A stretch of 28,331 bases of DNA, from the IMG/VR virus record IMGVR_UViG_3300009593_002765, positions 1 through 28,331 of that record. One strand, 5' to 3'. Every line of letters starts with the position of its first letter. The stretch's first letter is position 1. Origin of the DNA: a virus. A program made the position numbers and the translations under genes. The notes below the pieces were generated by a model that made no database searches, was not told the origin of the DNA, and saw nothing but the letters and a program-made list of their open reading frames with translations. Below, piece after piece: positions 1-6,855 of the stretch.

Positions 1-797
1 CCGCCTAATAATGAATTTGGACTTGGTGTTTTGTCGTAATGTTCTTGAGCAAATCCTTTTGGACCACCTTTTCCTATAGAACCTCTACTATAATGTACAG
101 TTTCGTAATCTACTGTCATTGAGTTTGATACAGGATCACTTGCTGAGTTATCCATAGTGTCATGTTGCCATTGAGATATTATTGGATTTACTAATGTAAA
201 TGCTGTATATTTCTTTCTTGACATTTGATAAATGGTAATACTATTAAAGAATGGTTCAAGGCTATCGTTATCAAAACCATATCTGTATTGTGTTTCTGCA
301 AATGCTGTTCCTCTATTAAATTGAGTTGGTGCTTTGAACTGTTTTTTAGTTGGATCTGGTGAACCGTCTGGTTGTACTGCGGCGTAATTACCGTCTCTAA
401 AGTAATATCTGTAATATGCTTCCCACATAGCAGTTGTTACACCAAACGAATCATCGTGAAATGTAATATTAAGAGGTTGGTAATCAATTCTTTTTTGTAC
501 TACACGTTTTCTATTGTATTGATGTTTTACATCTGTTTGAACATTATATGCTGGTAACTGTACACTTTTTACTAGCATGTTTAATTCGTTATTATGTTTT
601 GATGTTAATTGTGGAATTATAGAAGACGCTTGACTGTTTATATTAAACGATACATGGTAAAGAAATTTTACTTTTGGTGATAATCTATGACTATCGTCAA
701 CGTATAATCTAGCACCATGTTGCCAGTCTGCGAGGTTTCCTTTGGGGTTTAATGCCCCAGAAAACACGTTATCTAAAAATCCATTCAAAAAGCTCAT
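1..797 (-). CDS. Tail-tube-fold structural protein (gp19/gp54-like), C-terminus cut by window edge
   Basis: I translated this frame by hand: it starts at ATG 797-795 and stays open for 265 codons to base 1, so its stop lies outside. The product begins MSFLNGFLDNVFSGALNPKG and contains segments typical of marine T4-like tail tube or tube-initiator proteins: a 'VKSVQLPAYNV' strand, then 'YNRKRVVQKRIDYQPLNITF' and 'HDDS', then a long aromatic helix region (MWEAYYRYYF) and a 'SITIYQMSRKKY' segment. T4 gp19 and gp54 share this strand order (a 'K..QLPA' strand followed by the 'R...YDPLTITF' type). It is probably a tube or baseplate-tube component made late. It lies downstream of the iscU/His-rich insert, separated by a terminator, with a late promoter element abutting its start codon. 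The family is fairly sure; the exact T4 counterpart is not. Confidence 0.7.
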   Translation of the reverse strand, partial: MSFLNGFLDNVFSGALNPKGNLADWQHGARLYVDDSHRLSPKVKFLYHVSFNINSQASSIIPQLTSKHNNELNMLVKSVQLPAYNVQTDVKHQYNRKRVVQKRIDYQPLNITFHDDSFGVTTAMWEAYYRYYFRDGNYAAVQPDGSPDPTKKQFKAPTQFNRGTAFAETQYRYGFDNDSLEPFFNSITIYQMSRKKYTAFTLVNPIISQWQHDTMDNSASDPVSNSMTVDYETVHYSRGSIGKGGPKGFAQEHYDKTPSPNSLLG

Positions 798-802
798 ACT
801 AA

Positions 803-810
803 TATTTATC
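803..810 (-). promoter_or_regulatory. Late promoter element GATAAATA
   Basis: The minus strand reads GATAAATA, matching the T4-like late -10 element NATAAATA that recurs at six other places here. With T4 geometry the start site would fall about on the A of the ATG at 797, so the transcript would be leaderless or nearly so. An AAGGA overlapping the element could act as a poorly spaced (11 nt) ribosome site on read-through RNA. Confidence 0.6.
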
Positions 811-835
811 CTTATCTATTAAGTATGTATTTAAT

Positions 836-870
836 GAAGAAAGAATTAGGAGAAAAAAATCTCCTAATTC
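836..870 (-). terminator. Rho-independent terminator after the His-rich gene
   Basis: A perfect 11-bp inverted repeat (843-853 with 860-870, stem GAATTAGGAGA) encloses a six-base loop and is followed on the minus strand by the U-rich run TTTCTTC. It lies 17 bases after the stop codon of the His-rich gene. The plus-strand side lacks a T run, so the direction is minus. Confidence 0.75.
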
Positions 871-886
871 AATTTAAGTTACCAAT

Positions 887-1342
887 TTAGACTGGTGCTT
901 CATCTTCGTGACTATGTTCTTCGTCGCCACCTTCGTGTGCATGTGTTGTGCCATCTTCATGCGTATGCTCTACTTCGTTCATACTTTCTTCAACTGCATC
1001 TAGTTCGTCCATTGCAGGTGCTTCTTCAACAATATCACCTCTTGTTGCACTATCTTGTAGTTCAGCAGGTGCTTCCATTGCTGGTGCTTCTTCTGCAGGT
1101 GCTTCCATTGCTGGTGCTTCTTCTGCAGGTGCTTCCATTGCAGGTGCTTCTTCAGCAGGAGCCATACTAGCCATATGAGCACTTAATTGTCCCCACATAT
1201 CTCTAGCATTGTGTCTGCTATCTAATTCTAAGCCGTGCATTCTTGCTTCAGTTTCCATCATACCTTTGATATGCGATTCCATTTCACTTGCATTACTTTG
1301 CATGTCTTCCATGCTTTGTATCATTGCTTCTGTTACATACAT
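887..1342 (-). CDS. Histidine-rich acidic repeat protein, possible metal binder
   Basis: No family recognised. I start at the second Met (1342), not 1372, because AAGGAG lies 6-7 bases before it and nothing suitable precedes the upstream Met. The 151-residue product has a Met- and Glu-rich, probably helical N-terminal 60 residues, then three tandem copies of a ten-residue EEAPAMEAPA-type unit, a short acidic linker, and a tail with three regularly spaced HxHE motifs (HTHE, HAHE, HSHE) among Asp, Glu and Gly. Such tails bind Zn, Ni or Fe in metallochaperones and transporter loops, so metal binding is a reasonable inference. It follows iscU on the same strand, and the pair is bracketed by terminators. 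An alternative is a gp67-like acidic prohead core protein, but no portal or scaffold genes adjoin it. Confidence 0.7.
   Translation of the reverse strand: MYVTEAMIQSMEDMQSNASEMESHIKGMMETEARMHGLELDSRHNARDMWGQLSAHMASMAPAEEAPAMEAPAEEAPAMEAPAEEAPAMEAPAELQDSATRGDIVEEAPAMDELDAVEESMNEVEHTHEDGTTHAHEGGDEEHSHEDEAPV
1065..1154 (-). repeat. Three 30-base tandem repeats inside the His-rich gene
   Basis: Units lie at 1065-1094, 1095-1124 and 1125-1154. The first two are identical and the third differs at two positions. Each encodes ten residues (EEAPAMEAPA phase). The near identity at DNA level indicates recent expansion by slippage or unequal recombination. Confidence 0.9.
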
Positions 1343-1409
1343 ATTTGTCTCCTTTATTACTTGAGTATACAAATATTTAAGTAATGCTTAAAGTAAATTA
1401 AAACTCGGT

Positions 1410-1790
1410 TTAATTTTTAGATTTATAATCTTGTATTGCTGATTTAATAGCATCTTCAGCTAAAACTGAACAATGTATTTTTACTGGAGGTAAACTTAGT
1501 TCTTCTACTATGTCAGTGTTTTGTATTTTTCCTGCTTCGTCTACAGTCTTATTCATTATCCATTCACTGGCTAAAGATGAACTTGCTATTGCAGAGCCAC
1601 AACCAAAAGTTTTAAATTTACAATCTACTATCTTTTTAGATTCTTCATCTACTTTTATTTGTAACTTCATTACATCACCGCACTCTGGAGCACCAACAAG
1701 ACCAGTACCAACACTAGCATCGCTACTATCCAGAGAACCAACGTTACGTGGTCTTTCATAATGTTCTATAACTTCCTTTGAATAACTCAT
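1410..1790 (-). CDS. iscU: IscU, Fe-S cluster assembly scaffold
   Basis: The 126-residue product aligns end to end with bacterial IscU (about 128 residues). It assembles [2Fe-2S] clusters from IscS-derived sulfur and hands them on through HscA/HscB. All landmarks are present: VGAPECGDVMKLQIKV with ligands C37 and D39, TFGCGSAIASSS with C64, and LPPVKIHCSVL, which combines the HscA-binding LPPVK motif with H106 and C107. It therefore looks functional and is ISC-type, not SufU or SufA. No IscS, HscA or ferredoxin is seen, so it would feed host machinery. It follows the gp19 terminator and precedes the His-rich gene. No clear Shine-Dalgarno precedes the ATG. As a host-derived metabolic gene inserted between tail genes it is unusual; the identity is secure. 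Confidence 0.96.
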   Translation of the reverse strand: MSYSKEVIEHYERPRNVGSLDSSDASVGTGLVGAPECGDVMKLQIKVDEESKKIVDCKFKTFGCGSAIASSSLASEWIMNKTVDEAGKIQNTDIVEELSLPPVKIHCSVLAEDAIKSAIQDYKSKN

Positions 1791-1803
1791 AAGTTTCGGT
1801 CAT

Positions 1804-1826
1804 AAAAAAAGGGCCCTAAGGCCCTT
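1804..1826 (-). terminator. Rho-independent terminator after gp19
   Basis: The minus strand reads AAGGGCC-TTAG-GGCCCTT followed by five further Ts: a GC-rich 7-bp stem, a four-base loop and a U tract, 28 bases after the gp19 stop and 13 bases before the iscU ATG. The U tract runs only in the minus direction. Confidence 0.88.
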
Positions 1827-1854
1827 GATTTATTTTATAATGCTAAATTATTTT

Positions 1855-2484
1855 TTATGTTGAACCACCGCCAGTAATTGCAGTATTAATAGTTCTGCCA
1901 ACTGCTGTACCAATTCCTGTTCCTTGTGGAGTTTGTATAGCGTTGTCATATCTTATTGACATTGTAACTGTTACTGGTTCTGAAGTTGCATAGTTTAGTG
2001 TATTGTAGTTTGCGTTTTCTACATAACAACCATACAATTCGTATGTTTCTAATACAGTCGGTGCATTCGCTCCATTTCCACCATCAAGTATTTCAATTCT
2101 AGTAACAAATTTATAATCGCTACCAGACGCCGCACTTGACATTTCAAAGAAATCAAATTGTTTCTGTAATTGTTCACCAACCATTTTTTGAACATTGTTA
2201 CTAACGTCTTCACGTAAGTTAATAGTAATAGGTTCCCAAGTATGTTTACCTGCTAGGTATACTCTTGAGTTGTAAATATCTACTGTCATTTGATCAAATG
2301 TAACATTTGGTCTCGTAACATCCATTACTTGTTTGGTAAGTTCTGTTGTTGGACTTGATGTACCAAAGTTTTCTAGCGATACCCTAAAACGGTATTGCAG
2401 TTTGGGCATCAACAATCCCTGGTTTGATGAACTTGCGTTACTGTCCAGTGGAACTGTTAATCTTGAAAGTGTTGAAATTGCCAT
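1855..2484 (-). CDS. gp19: Tail tube protein, T4 gp19-like
   Basis: The 209-residue product carries the hallmarks of marine T4-like tail tube proteins: LMPKLQYRFRVSLENFG near residue 25, TELTKQVMDVTRPNVTFD, YNSRVYLAGKHTWEPITINL, VGEQLQKQFDFFEMSS, EILDGGNGANAPTVLETYEL and a final YATSEPVTVTMSIRYDNAIQ strand. Hexamers of this protein stack to form the inner tube inside the gp18 sheath, through which DNA passes. It is longer than T4 gp19 (163 residues), as in cyanophages. The start is set by AGGAG seven bases before the ATG and a late promoter just upstream. It directly follows gp18, the usual order. It is followed by a terminator and iscU, not by the portal gene gp20 often found next in relatives. 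Confidence 0.93.
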   Translation of the reverse strand: MAISTLSRLTVPLDSNASSSNQGLLMPKLQYRFRVSLENFGTSSPTTELTKQVMDVTRPNVTFDQMTVDIYNSRVYLAGKHTWEPITINLREDVSNNVQKMVGEQLQKQFDFFEMSSAASGSDYKFVTRIEILDGGNGANAPTVLETYELYGCYVENANYNTLNYATSEPVTVTMSIRYDNAIQTPQGTGIGTAVGRTINTAITGGGST

Positions 2485-2504
2485 CTATATGCTCCTATTA
2501 CTTT

Positions 2505-2512
2505 TATTTATC
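2505..2512 (-). promoter_or_regulatory. Late promoter element GATAAATA for gp19
   Basis: GATAAATA on the minus strand lies 20 bases before the gp19 ATG with AGGAG (2492-2496) between them, leaving a short 5' leader containing the ribosome site. It overlaps the gap between gp18 and gp19, so the tube gene can be transcribed separately. Confidence 0.75.
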
Positions 2513-2515
2513 CGT

Positions 2516-5500
2516 TTAGAGTCCTGCTATTTCACCAGTGTTTTTAAGTCTCAATGGAATGTAAATAAATTCCACAGCTTTTACTGGTTCTATTGCAATG
2601 TCCAAATAAAGTTCATTTCTATCAATTCTCGCCGGTGTATTATTAGACTCATCACAAACACACAAGAAGTCATACAATGCTCTTTGAGAAACTAACTCAA
2701 GCATTAAGCTATCTGCTTGTGCTTTGATCTCATCACGTGTGATCTTGTCGTTTGGCTCAAAGATGTATGGTTTAGCAAGTTTCTTAAGTTGTGATCTTAA
2801 GTAAACTACTAAACGTGCAACGTTAATTCTGTCTAACGCACTTGCATTTTTAGCTCTAGTCTTTTGACCATAGTTAACAAGTCCTGCGCCAGTTAAGAAT
2901 GTAATTGGGTTAATACTTTGTGAGTATAGTGTATCACGTTGGCCTTCATTTAAAGCTACTGATTTAAATTCGCCTTCGCCGTCAATGTATCCTGCCGCAC
3001 TTGCGTTTGTAATACCACCACGTCTTGTTCCTGCTGGTGCAAACCATGGAAACGATACTTGATCGCTTAATGCTAATGTTCTTAACATACCATGACTCGC
3101 TGGAACTGTTACGTTTTTACCTGCGTTATCACTTGTAAACAAGCTAGGATAAAACACACCTAAATATTCATCTCTAGTAACTAAACCGTTATCGTTATCT
3201 TCAACTGCTAAGTTAACATTACTACCCCAGTTGTTTAAAGTAGTTGCGTCTGAAGTTAATCTAAACGGTGAGTCACCAACGATAAATGCTGTTAGTCCTC
3301 TATCATTGTTCAATGCCTGCATCTCGCCAATCAATTCTGAATAACCTGGACATGCCATTAAGTTAAACAATCTTGATTCGTCATCTCTAATGTCTTGATT
3401 AGAGTTAACTAATGCTTGAAGTGCTTGAATAACAACTTTTCTTTGGGCTTTTCTACCAAATGAACCTGAACCATCTATTTGGTTAGCAGATTCAGTAACC
3501 CATCTGTGTGGATAATAAGTTGCTTGACTTGCGTCATCCATTCTTACGTTCTTATCTGTTGTAACAACATGGTTACGTACAAATTTCTTAACGTTAAATC
3601 CACTTCTTCTTAAGTTCCATAGTAACATACCTTTTGGATAAAGTGCAGGATCTGGAGCATCAGTATCTAAATGGTCACTTACAAGTAACTCTTTAATTGT
3701 ACCTGAAGGTGCTGTAGTTGCAGTACCTCCGCTTGTTCCGTATCTTGCATCTGCAAATAGTATGCCATCTTCTGTAGTTTGATCACTTTCATCAAGTGCA
3801 ATCCACTTAGTTAGATCTGCATTGTATCTGTGTACTTGCGGATATGTTTCTAAATCAGCAGTACTAATCCAAAGGTCACCTGTAACCAACGGAGTTGTAT
3901 CTGACTGTTCAGTTGGCTCTGTAGCACTTACAATCGGTCCGTTTGGATCAGCACTAGGATAAACTCCTCCGTAACCTTTCCATGTTGTACCGTTGTGTAC
4001 CATCATGTCAACTTCGTCAACTATTGAGCTGTACCAAAGTCTACCATCTGATGTTAATGCTGTTGGAGCATTTCCACTTGCAGTATAAGTTAAAATTTTC
4101 CAGTTTGAAGCATGCCAATCTGACAAGCTATCACCTGAAGGTTTTGTATAAAGATTAGCTGTTCCTAACTTAGTTGTGTAATTATAAGCACTAAAACCAA
4201 TGTTAGCTAATGCACCACTTGTATCTTTAATGCGTATTTCTCCGCCATCGTTATGACTAATAACAACTCTGTTACTTGCATCTACTGTAGCAACAATATT
4301 TGTAAAACCTTTTGCGTTAATTGCATCAGCAATAGTATCAGCATCAGCTGTAGCACCTGCCGCTGTAAAGCTAACAGTCATGTGTGCGTTCATTGCCGCT
4401 TGTCCAACGATGCTTTCTGCCATTGTAAATGTTTTTGCACCAGCGCCTATTGAACTTGCAGTTACAGCCGAAGATGTAATTGTAGTTGCACCAGCTGTAT
4501 TTCTAGCAAAAAGTGTAAAGTCAGCTTCTTCGTCTTCATTCAATGTTGTGTGTGCTTGAATATAAACTTGACCTAATGTTAAATTCATTCCGCCGCCAGC
4601 TTTGTCCATGTTGTACAATGCTTGTGCATGTGAAGTATATAACGGTGCTGACTCTGTTGACCAAAGTTTAGTTGTACTGTTATATTTTTTAACAGAATAG
4701 TTTGCACCTAAGTTTGCTTCTGTAGTTTTAAGCCAAACAGACCCAGATGGTCTTGATTTTGCTTCAGCTGTTTTCCATTCTGGAACGCTTGTATGTGGTT
4801 TAATCTCTAATGCTGGAGCATAGTAAGTTCCTGCTGTAATACCTAAGTCAGCAAGTAATGTACCTGAAGCACCTGCACTAATTGCGATTGCACCGTCATC
4901 GTCTGTAGAACCGTCTGTTGTTGATGTTCCGTCACTGTAAATATTTAATTTACCATCAATTACTGCTGAACTTACACCAGTAATACCTGCGGCATCAATA
5001 GCAGTTTCCATTGCACTTACAGTTGTACCTGAAATGCTAACTGTAGTTCCGTTAATAACAATAGTTTGTGCTGAAACAAGAGTTGGATTTGCTGTTGAAG
5101 CAACAATAGTTGGATGACTGTTTACCCAGTCAGCCGCGCCAACTTTTTTCCAAGCGCCACTTGCATTTTTATAGTAAATTTTATTAACAGTAGTTGTTGT
5201 TACTACTGCATAGTCACCAATTTGTCCTACTGAACCTTTTGGAATACCTGTATTTGATTCTCCAACAAGTTGTGTATTTGAAGTTATAACTACTGGAACT
5301 TTGTTTGTAAATGACTGTCCACCAGTAACAGTTGCCGCATTGCCGTTCCATTCAAATATACCATATTTTGTTTGTGCTGTATCAAACCAATAAGTTCCGT
5401 TTGCTGGATCTGCCGCAGGTGCACTTGCACTTGCTTCAATTTCAGCTAAGTCGATGTCTGCTCTAGTAACAAAAGCTCTGTTACTAACACCCAAGTATGA

Positions 5501-5794
5501 GTAAGCCGCTTGTAGTCCGTATTCGTTAAGCTCTCCTGCATGTATTGGATTGTTACTTGTATCTGTTTTGAAGATCGGATCTCCAAATGTTTCTGTTAAG
5601 TCTCTTTGTGATGTGATTAAGTAAGGGGTACCTGCTTTTGCTTTTGTAGTACCTGCCGCTGTTCCTGTTCCTGCGCCGTTTTGTTTGTCTTGCTTAGACA
5701 CAACAAAAATCATTGGCGTTGTGCCCGGCTCTGCTGGAGTGTAAAAACTCTCGTCGATTACACTTACTTGTACACCTGGTGATGTTAATGCCAT
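2516..5794 (-). CDS. gp18: Contractile tail sheath protein, T4 gp18-like, with a large insertion
   Basis: The N-terminus (MALTSPGVQVSVIDESFY) and C-terminus (from about residue 725: RRSGFNVKKFV, DIRDDESRLFNLMACPGYSE, NPITFLTGAGLVNYGQKTR, IEPVKAVEFIYIPLRL) are typical of gp18, the sheath whose contraction drives the tube through the envelope. T4 gp18 has 659 residues; this one has 1092. The excess lies between about residues 120 and 720 and is Ser/Thr/Ala/Gly-rich. It holds five short modules of the form G-x-W/Y...(N)G/T-x-x-W (about 133-150, 193-215, 351-378, 584-605, 639-664) and two flagellin-hook-like IN segments (about 243-290 and 470-523). The insertion probably decorates the outer sheath surface. 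AGGAG sits seven bases before the ATG, behind a consensus late promoter. The identity is secure; the role of the insertion is unknown. Confidence 0.95.
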   Translation of the reverse strand: MALTSPGVQVSVIDESFYTPAEPGTTPMIFVVSKQDKQNGAGTGTAAGTTKAKAGTPYLITSQRDLTETFGDPIFKTDTSNNPIHAGELNEYGLQAAYSYLGVSNRAFVTRADIDLAEIEASASAPAADPANGTYWFDTAQTKYGIFEWNGNAATVTGGQSFTNKVPVVITSNTQLVGESNTGIPKGSVGQIGDYAVVTTTTVNKIYYKNASGAWKKVGAADWVNSHPTIVASTANPTLVSAQTIVINGTTVSISGTTVSAMETAIDAAGITGVSSAVIDGKLNIYSDGTSTTDGSTDDDGAIAISAGASGTLLADLGITAGTYYAPALEIKPHTSVPEWKTAEAKSRPSGSVWLKTTEANLGANYSVKKYNSTTKLWSTESAPLYTSHAQALYNMDKAGGGMNLTLGQVYIQAHTTLNEDEEADFTLFARNTAGATTITSSAVTASSIGAGAKTFTMAESIVGQAAMNAHMTVSFTAAGATADADTIADAINAKGFTNIVATVDASNRVVISHNDGGEIRIKDTSGALANIGFSAYNYTTKLGTANLYTKPSGDSLSDWHASNWKILTYTASGNAPTALTSDGRLWYSSIVDEVDMMVHNGTTWKGYGGVYPSADPNGPIVSATEPTEQSDTTPLVTGDLWISTADLETYPQVHRYNADLTKWIALDESDQTTEDGILFADARYGTSGGTATTAPSGTIKELLVSDHLDTDAPDPALYPKGMLLWNLRRSGFNVKKFVRNHVVTTDKNVRMDDASQATYYPHRWVTESANQIDGSGSFGRKAQRKVVIQALQALVNSNQDIRDDESRLFNLMACPGYSELIGEMQALNNDRGLTAFIVGDSPFRLTSDATTLNNWGSNVNLAVEDNDNGLVTRDEYLGVFYPSLFTSDNAGKNVTVPASHGMLRTLALSDQVSFPWFAPAGTRRGGITNASAAGYIDGEGEFKSVALNEGQRDTLYSQSINPITFLTGAGLVNYGQKTRAKNASALDRINVARLVVYLRSQLKKLAKPYIFEPNDKITRDEIKAQADSLMLELVSQRALYDFLCVCDESNNTPARIDRNELYLDIAIEPVKAVEFIYIPLRLKNTGEIAGL

Positions 5795-5828
5795 TTAAGT
5801 TCTCCTGTAATATAACAACTGTTAAAAG

Positions 5829-5836
5829 TATTTATA
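5829..5836 (-). promoter_or_regulatory. Late promoter element TATAAATA for gp18
   Basis: An exact T4 consensus TATAAATA on the minus strand lies 34 bases before the gp18 ATG and is followed by the AGGAG ribosome site at 5802-5806. Confidence 0.85.
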
Positions 5837-5891
5837 CGATTTCCAAAAAATATAGTGCGAAAGTACCTATGAAAAGGGGGTAAAAAGGGTA

Positions 5892-5899
5892 GCTAAATA
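5892..5899 (+). promoter_or_regulatory. Degenerate late promoter element GCTAAATA before the HNH-like gene
   Basis: GCTAAATAC differs from the local consensus NATAAATAC at one position and ends four bases before the ATG. The gene lacks a well-placed Shine-Dalgarno. The arrangement mirrors the other abutting elements at 803 and 7648, but the mismatch keeps the call weak. Confidence 0.35.
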
Positions 5900-5903
5900 C
5901 GAT

Positions 5904-6239
5904 ATGCGTCCTTTATGTGAATATTGCAAACAAAGGCCAGCCGCTATAAACTATAGAAAGGCTGGTAGAACCTATTATCGTAAGCAATGTGAAAGTTGTT
6001 TACACAACGGTAAAGGACACGGTATACCTAGTTGGTATAAAGCTGGTTACCGTATGAAAAGCGAATGTGATAAGTGCGGGTTCAAAGGAGTAAAGGATCA
6101 GTTTAATGTCTATCATATAGACGGACATTTAAACAATGTTTCTTTTGGAAACTTAAAAACAATTTGTGCTAATTGCCAACGGACTCTGCAGAAGAGTGGC
6201 GTAAAGTGGAAGCAAGGCGACCTTGTACCTGACTTTTAA
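5904..6239 (+). CDS. Small HNH-like zinc protein
   Basis: The 111-residue product has four CxxC pairs (C5/C8, C29/C32, C55/C58, C88/C91), enough for two zinc sites, and an HNH-like core at 70-91: YHIDGHLNNVSFGNLKTICA followed by the last CxxC, resembling the H-x-D-G...N...NL..C..C pattern. Homologues of this length beginning MRPLCE and ending in an acidic 'DLxPDF' are, as I remember, common hypothetical proteins of marine T4-like phages near the neck genes. A nuclease or DNA-binding role in packaging or head-tail joining is possible. The usual catalytic His pair is not clear, so activity is uncertain. Its last 71 bases overlap the 3' end of the dNMP kinase on the other strand. Confidence 0.82.
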   Translation: MRPLCEYCKQRPAAINYRKAGRTYYRKQCESCLHNGKGHGIPSWYKAGYRMKSECDKCGFKGVKDQFNVYHIDGHLNNVSFGNLKTICANCQRTLQKSGVKWKQGDLVPDF

Positions 6240-6795
6240 GATCGTCTAAAGTTCCTTCATTGTAAATATTAAAATCAAACGAAACTTTAGCCCAACGCCA
6301 TTCACTAGGATGTACATCTTGTGGTTCTACATCTAAGTCTTGATATTGTCTAAACCAAAGTGGATCTGGGCCACGTTTAACACACCAAACTTTGCCGTTT
6401 AATCCTTTAATTACTTCTGCTTCGTTAGTAAAACGTACATCAGGAATAACAAAGTTTTGGTTTGGATTTTCAATAATCTTTTTACGTACAAAACTAACCC
6501 ATACGCCATCAAAGAATCCATTACGCATACAATCTGTACCAAATTCTTGTAATACCAATCTAGGTGTTATTTTACGTCCAGTTTCATTTGTCCAAAACTT
6601 ATCTTCTTGCTCACGCCAATATCTACTATCAGGAGTATCTCCTTCGAGCATTTCTCTATCCCAGTCAAAAAGAATAGACACAGCATCTTTTAACTTGTCT
6701 GCAAATGATATTTTTTGAAATTTCTGTTCTTCAACTAGGATATCGGCAACTGTTCCTTTGCCTGAACCCATTAACCCACATAAACCGATAATCAT
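6169..6795 (-). CDS. gp1: Deoxynucleoside monophosphate kinase, T4 gp1-like
   Basis: The 208-residue product starts MIIGLCGLMGSGKGTVADIL, a P-loop at residues 7-15. It continues with KISFADKLKDAVSILF, the LID-like 'TPDSRYWREQEDKFW' region, GRKITPRLVLQEFGTDCMR and VIPDVRFTNEAEVI, all characteristic of phage dNMP kinases. It would phosphorylate dNMPs released from host DNA towards dNTPs for replication. T4 gp1 has about 241 residues. Unlike the flanking virion genes it is served by a consensus sigma70-type promoter, fitting early expression, with AAGGA six bases before the ATG. Its last 23 codons lie antisense to the HNH-like gene, so its C-terminal tail may be a recent extension. Confidence 0.9.
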   Translation of the reverse strand: MIIGLCGLMGSGKGTVADILVEEQKFQKISFADKLKDAVSILFDWDREMLEGDTPDSRYWREQEDKFWTNETGRKITPRLVLQEFGTDCMRNGFFDGVWVSFVRKKIIENPNQNFVIPDVRFTNEAEVIKGLNGKVWCVKRGPDPLWFRQYQDLDVEPQDVHPSEWRWAKVSFDFNIYNEGTLDDLKSQVQGRLASTLRHSSAESVGN

Positions 6796-6819
6796 CGTTA
6801 ATCCTTTATTATATTAATT

Positions 6820-6848
6820 ATTATACGATATTATTGACAGGTTGTCAA
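6820..6848 (-). promoter_or_regulatory. Consensus sigma70 early promoter of the dNMP kinase
   Basis: On the minus strand TTGACA (6843-6848) and TATAAT (6820-6825) are separated by exactly 17 bases, a perfect housekeeping promoter 25 bases before the kinase ATG. The -35 hexamer is one arm of a perfect inverted repeat, TTGACA-ACC-TGTCAA (6834-6848), which could be an operator. Confidence 0.88.
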
Positions 6849-6855
6849 GTGGTTC

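Noticed and set aside
895-1182. Overlapping plus- and minus-strand frames across the tandem repeat
   Set aside because: They are low-complexity shadows (runs of Leu/Val, Ala/Ser or Lys/His) of the 30-base repeat in the His-rich gene, whose own frame has a proper ribosome site.
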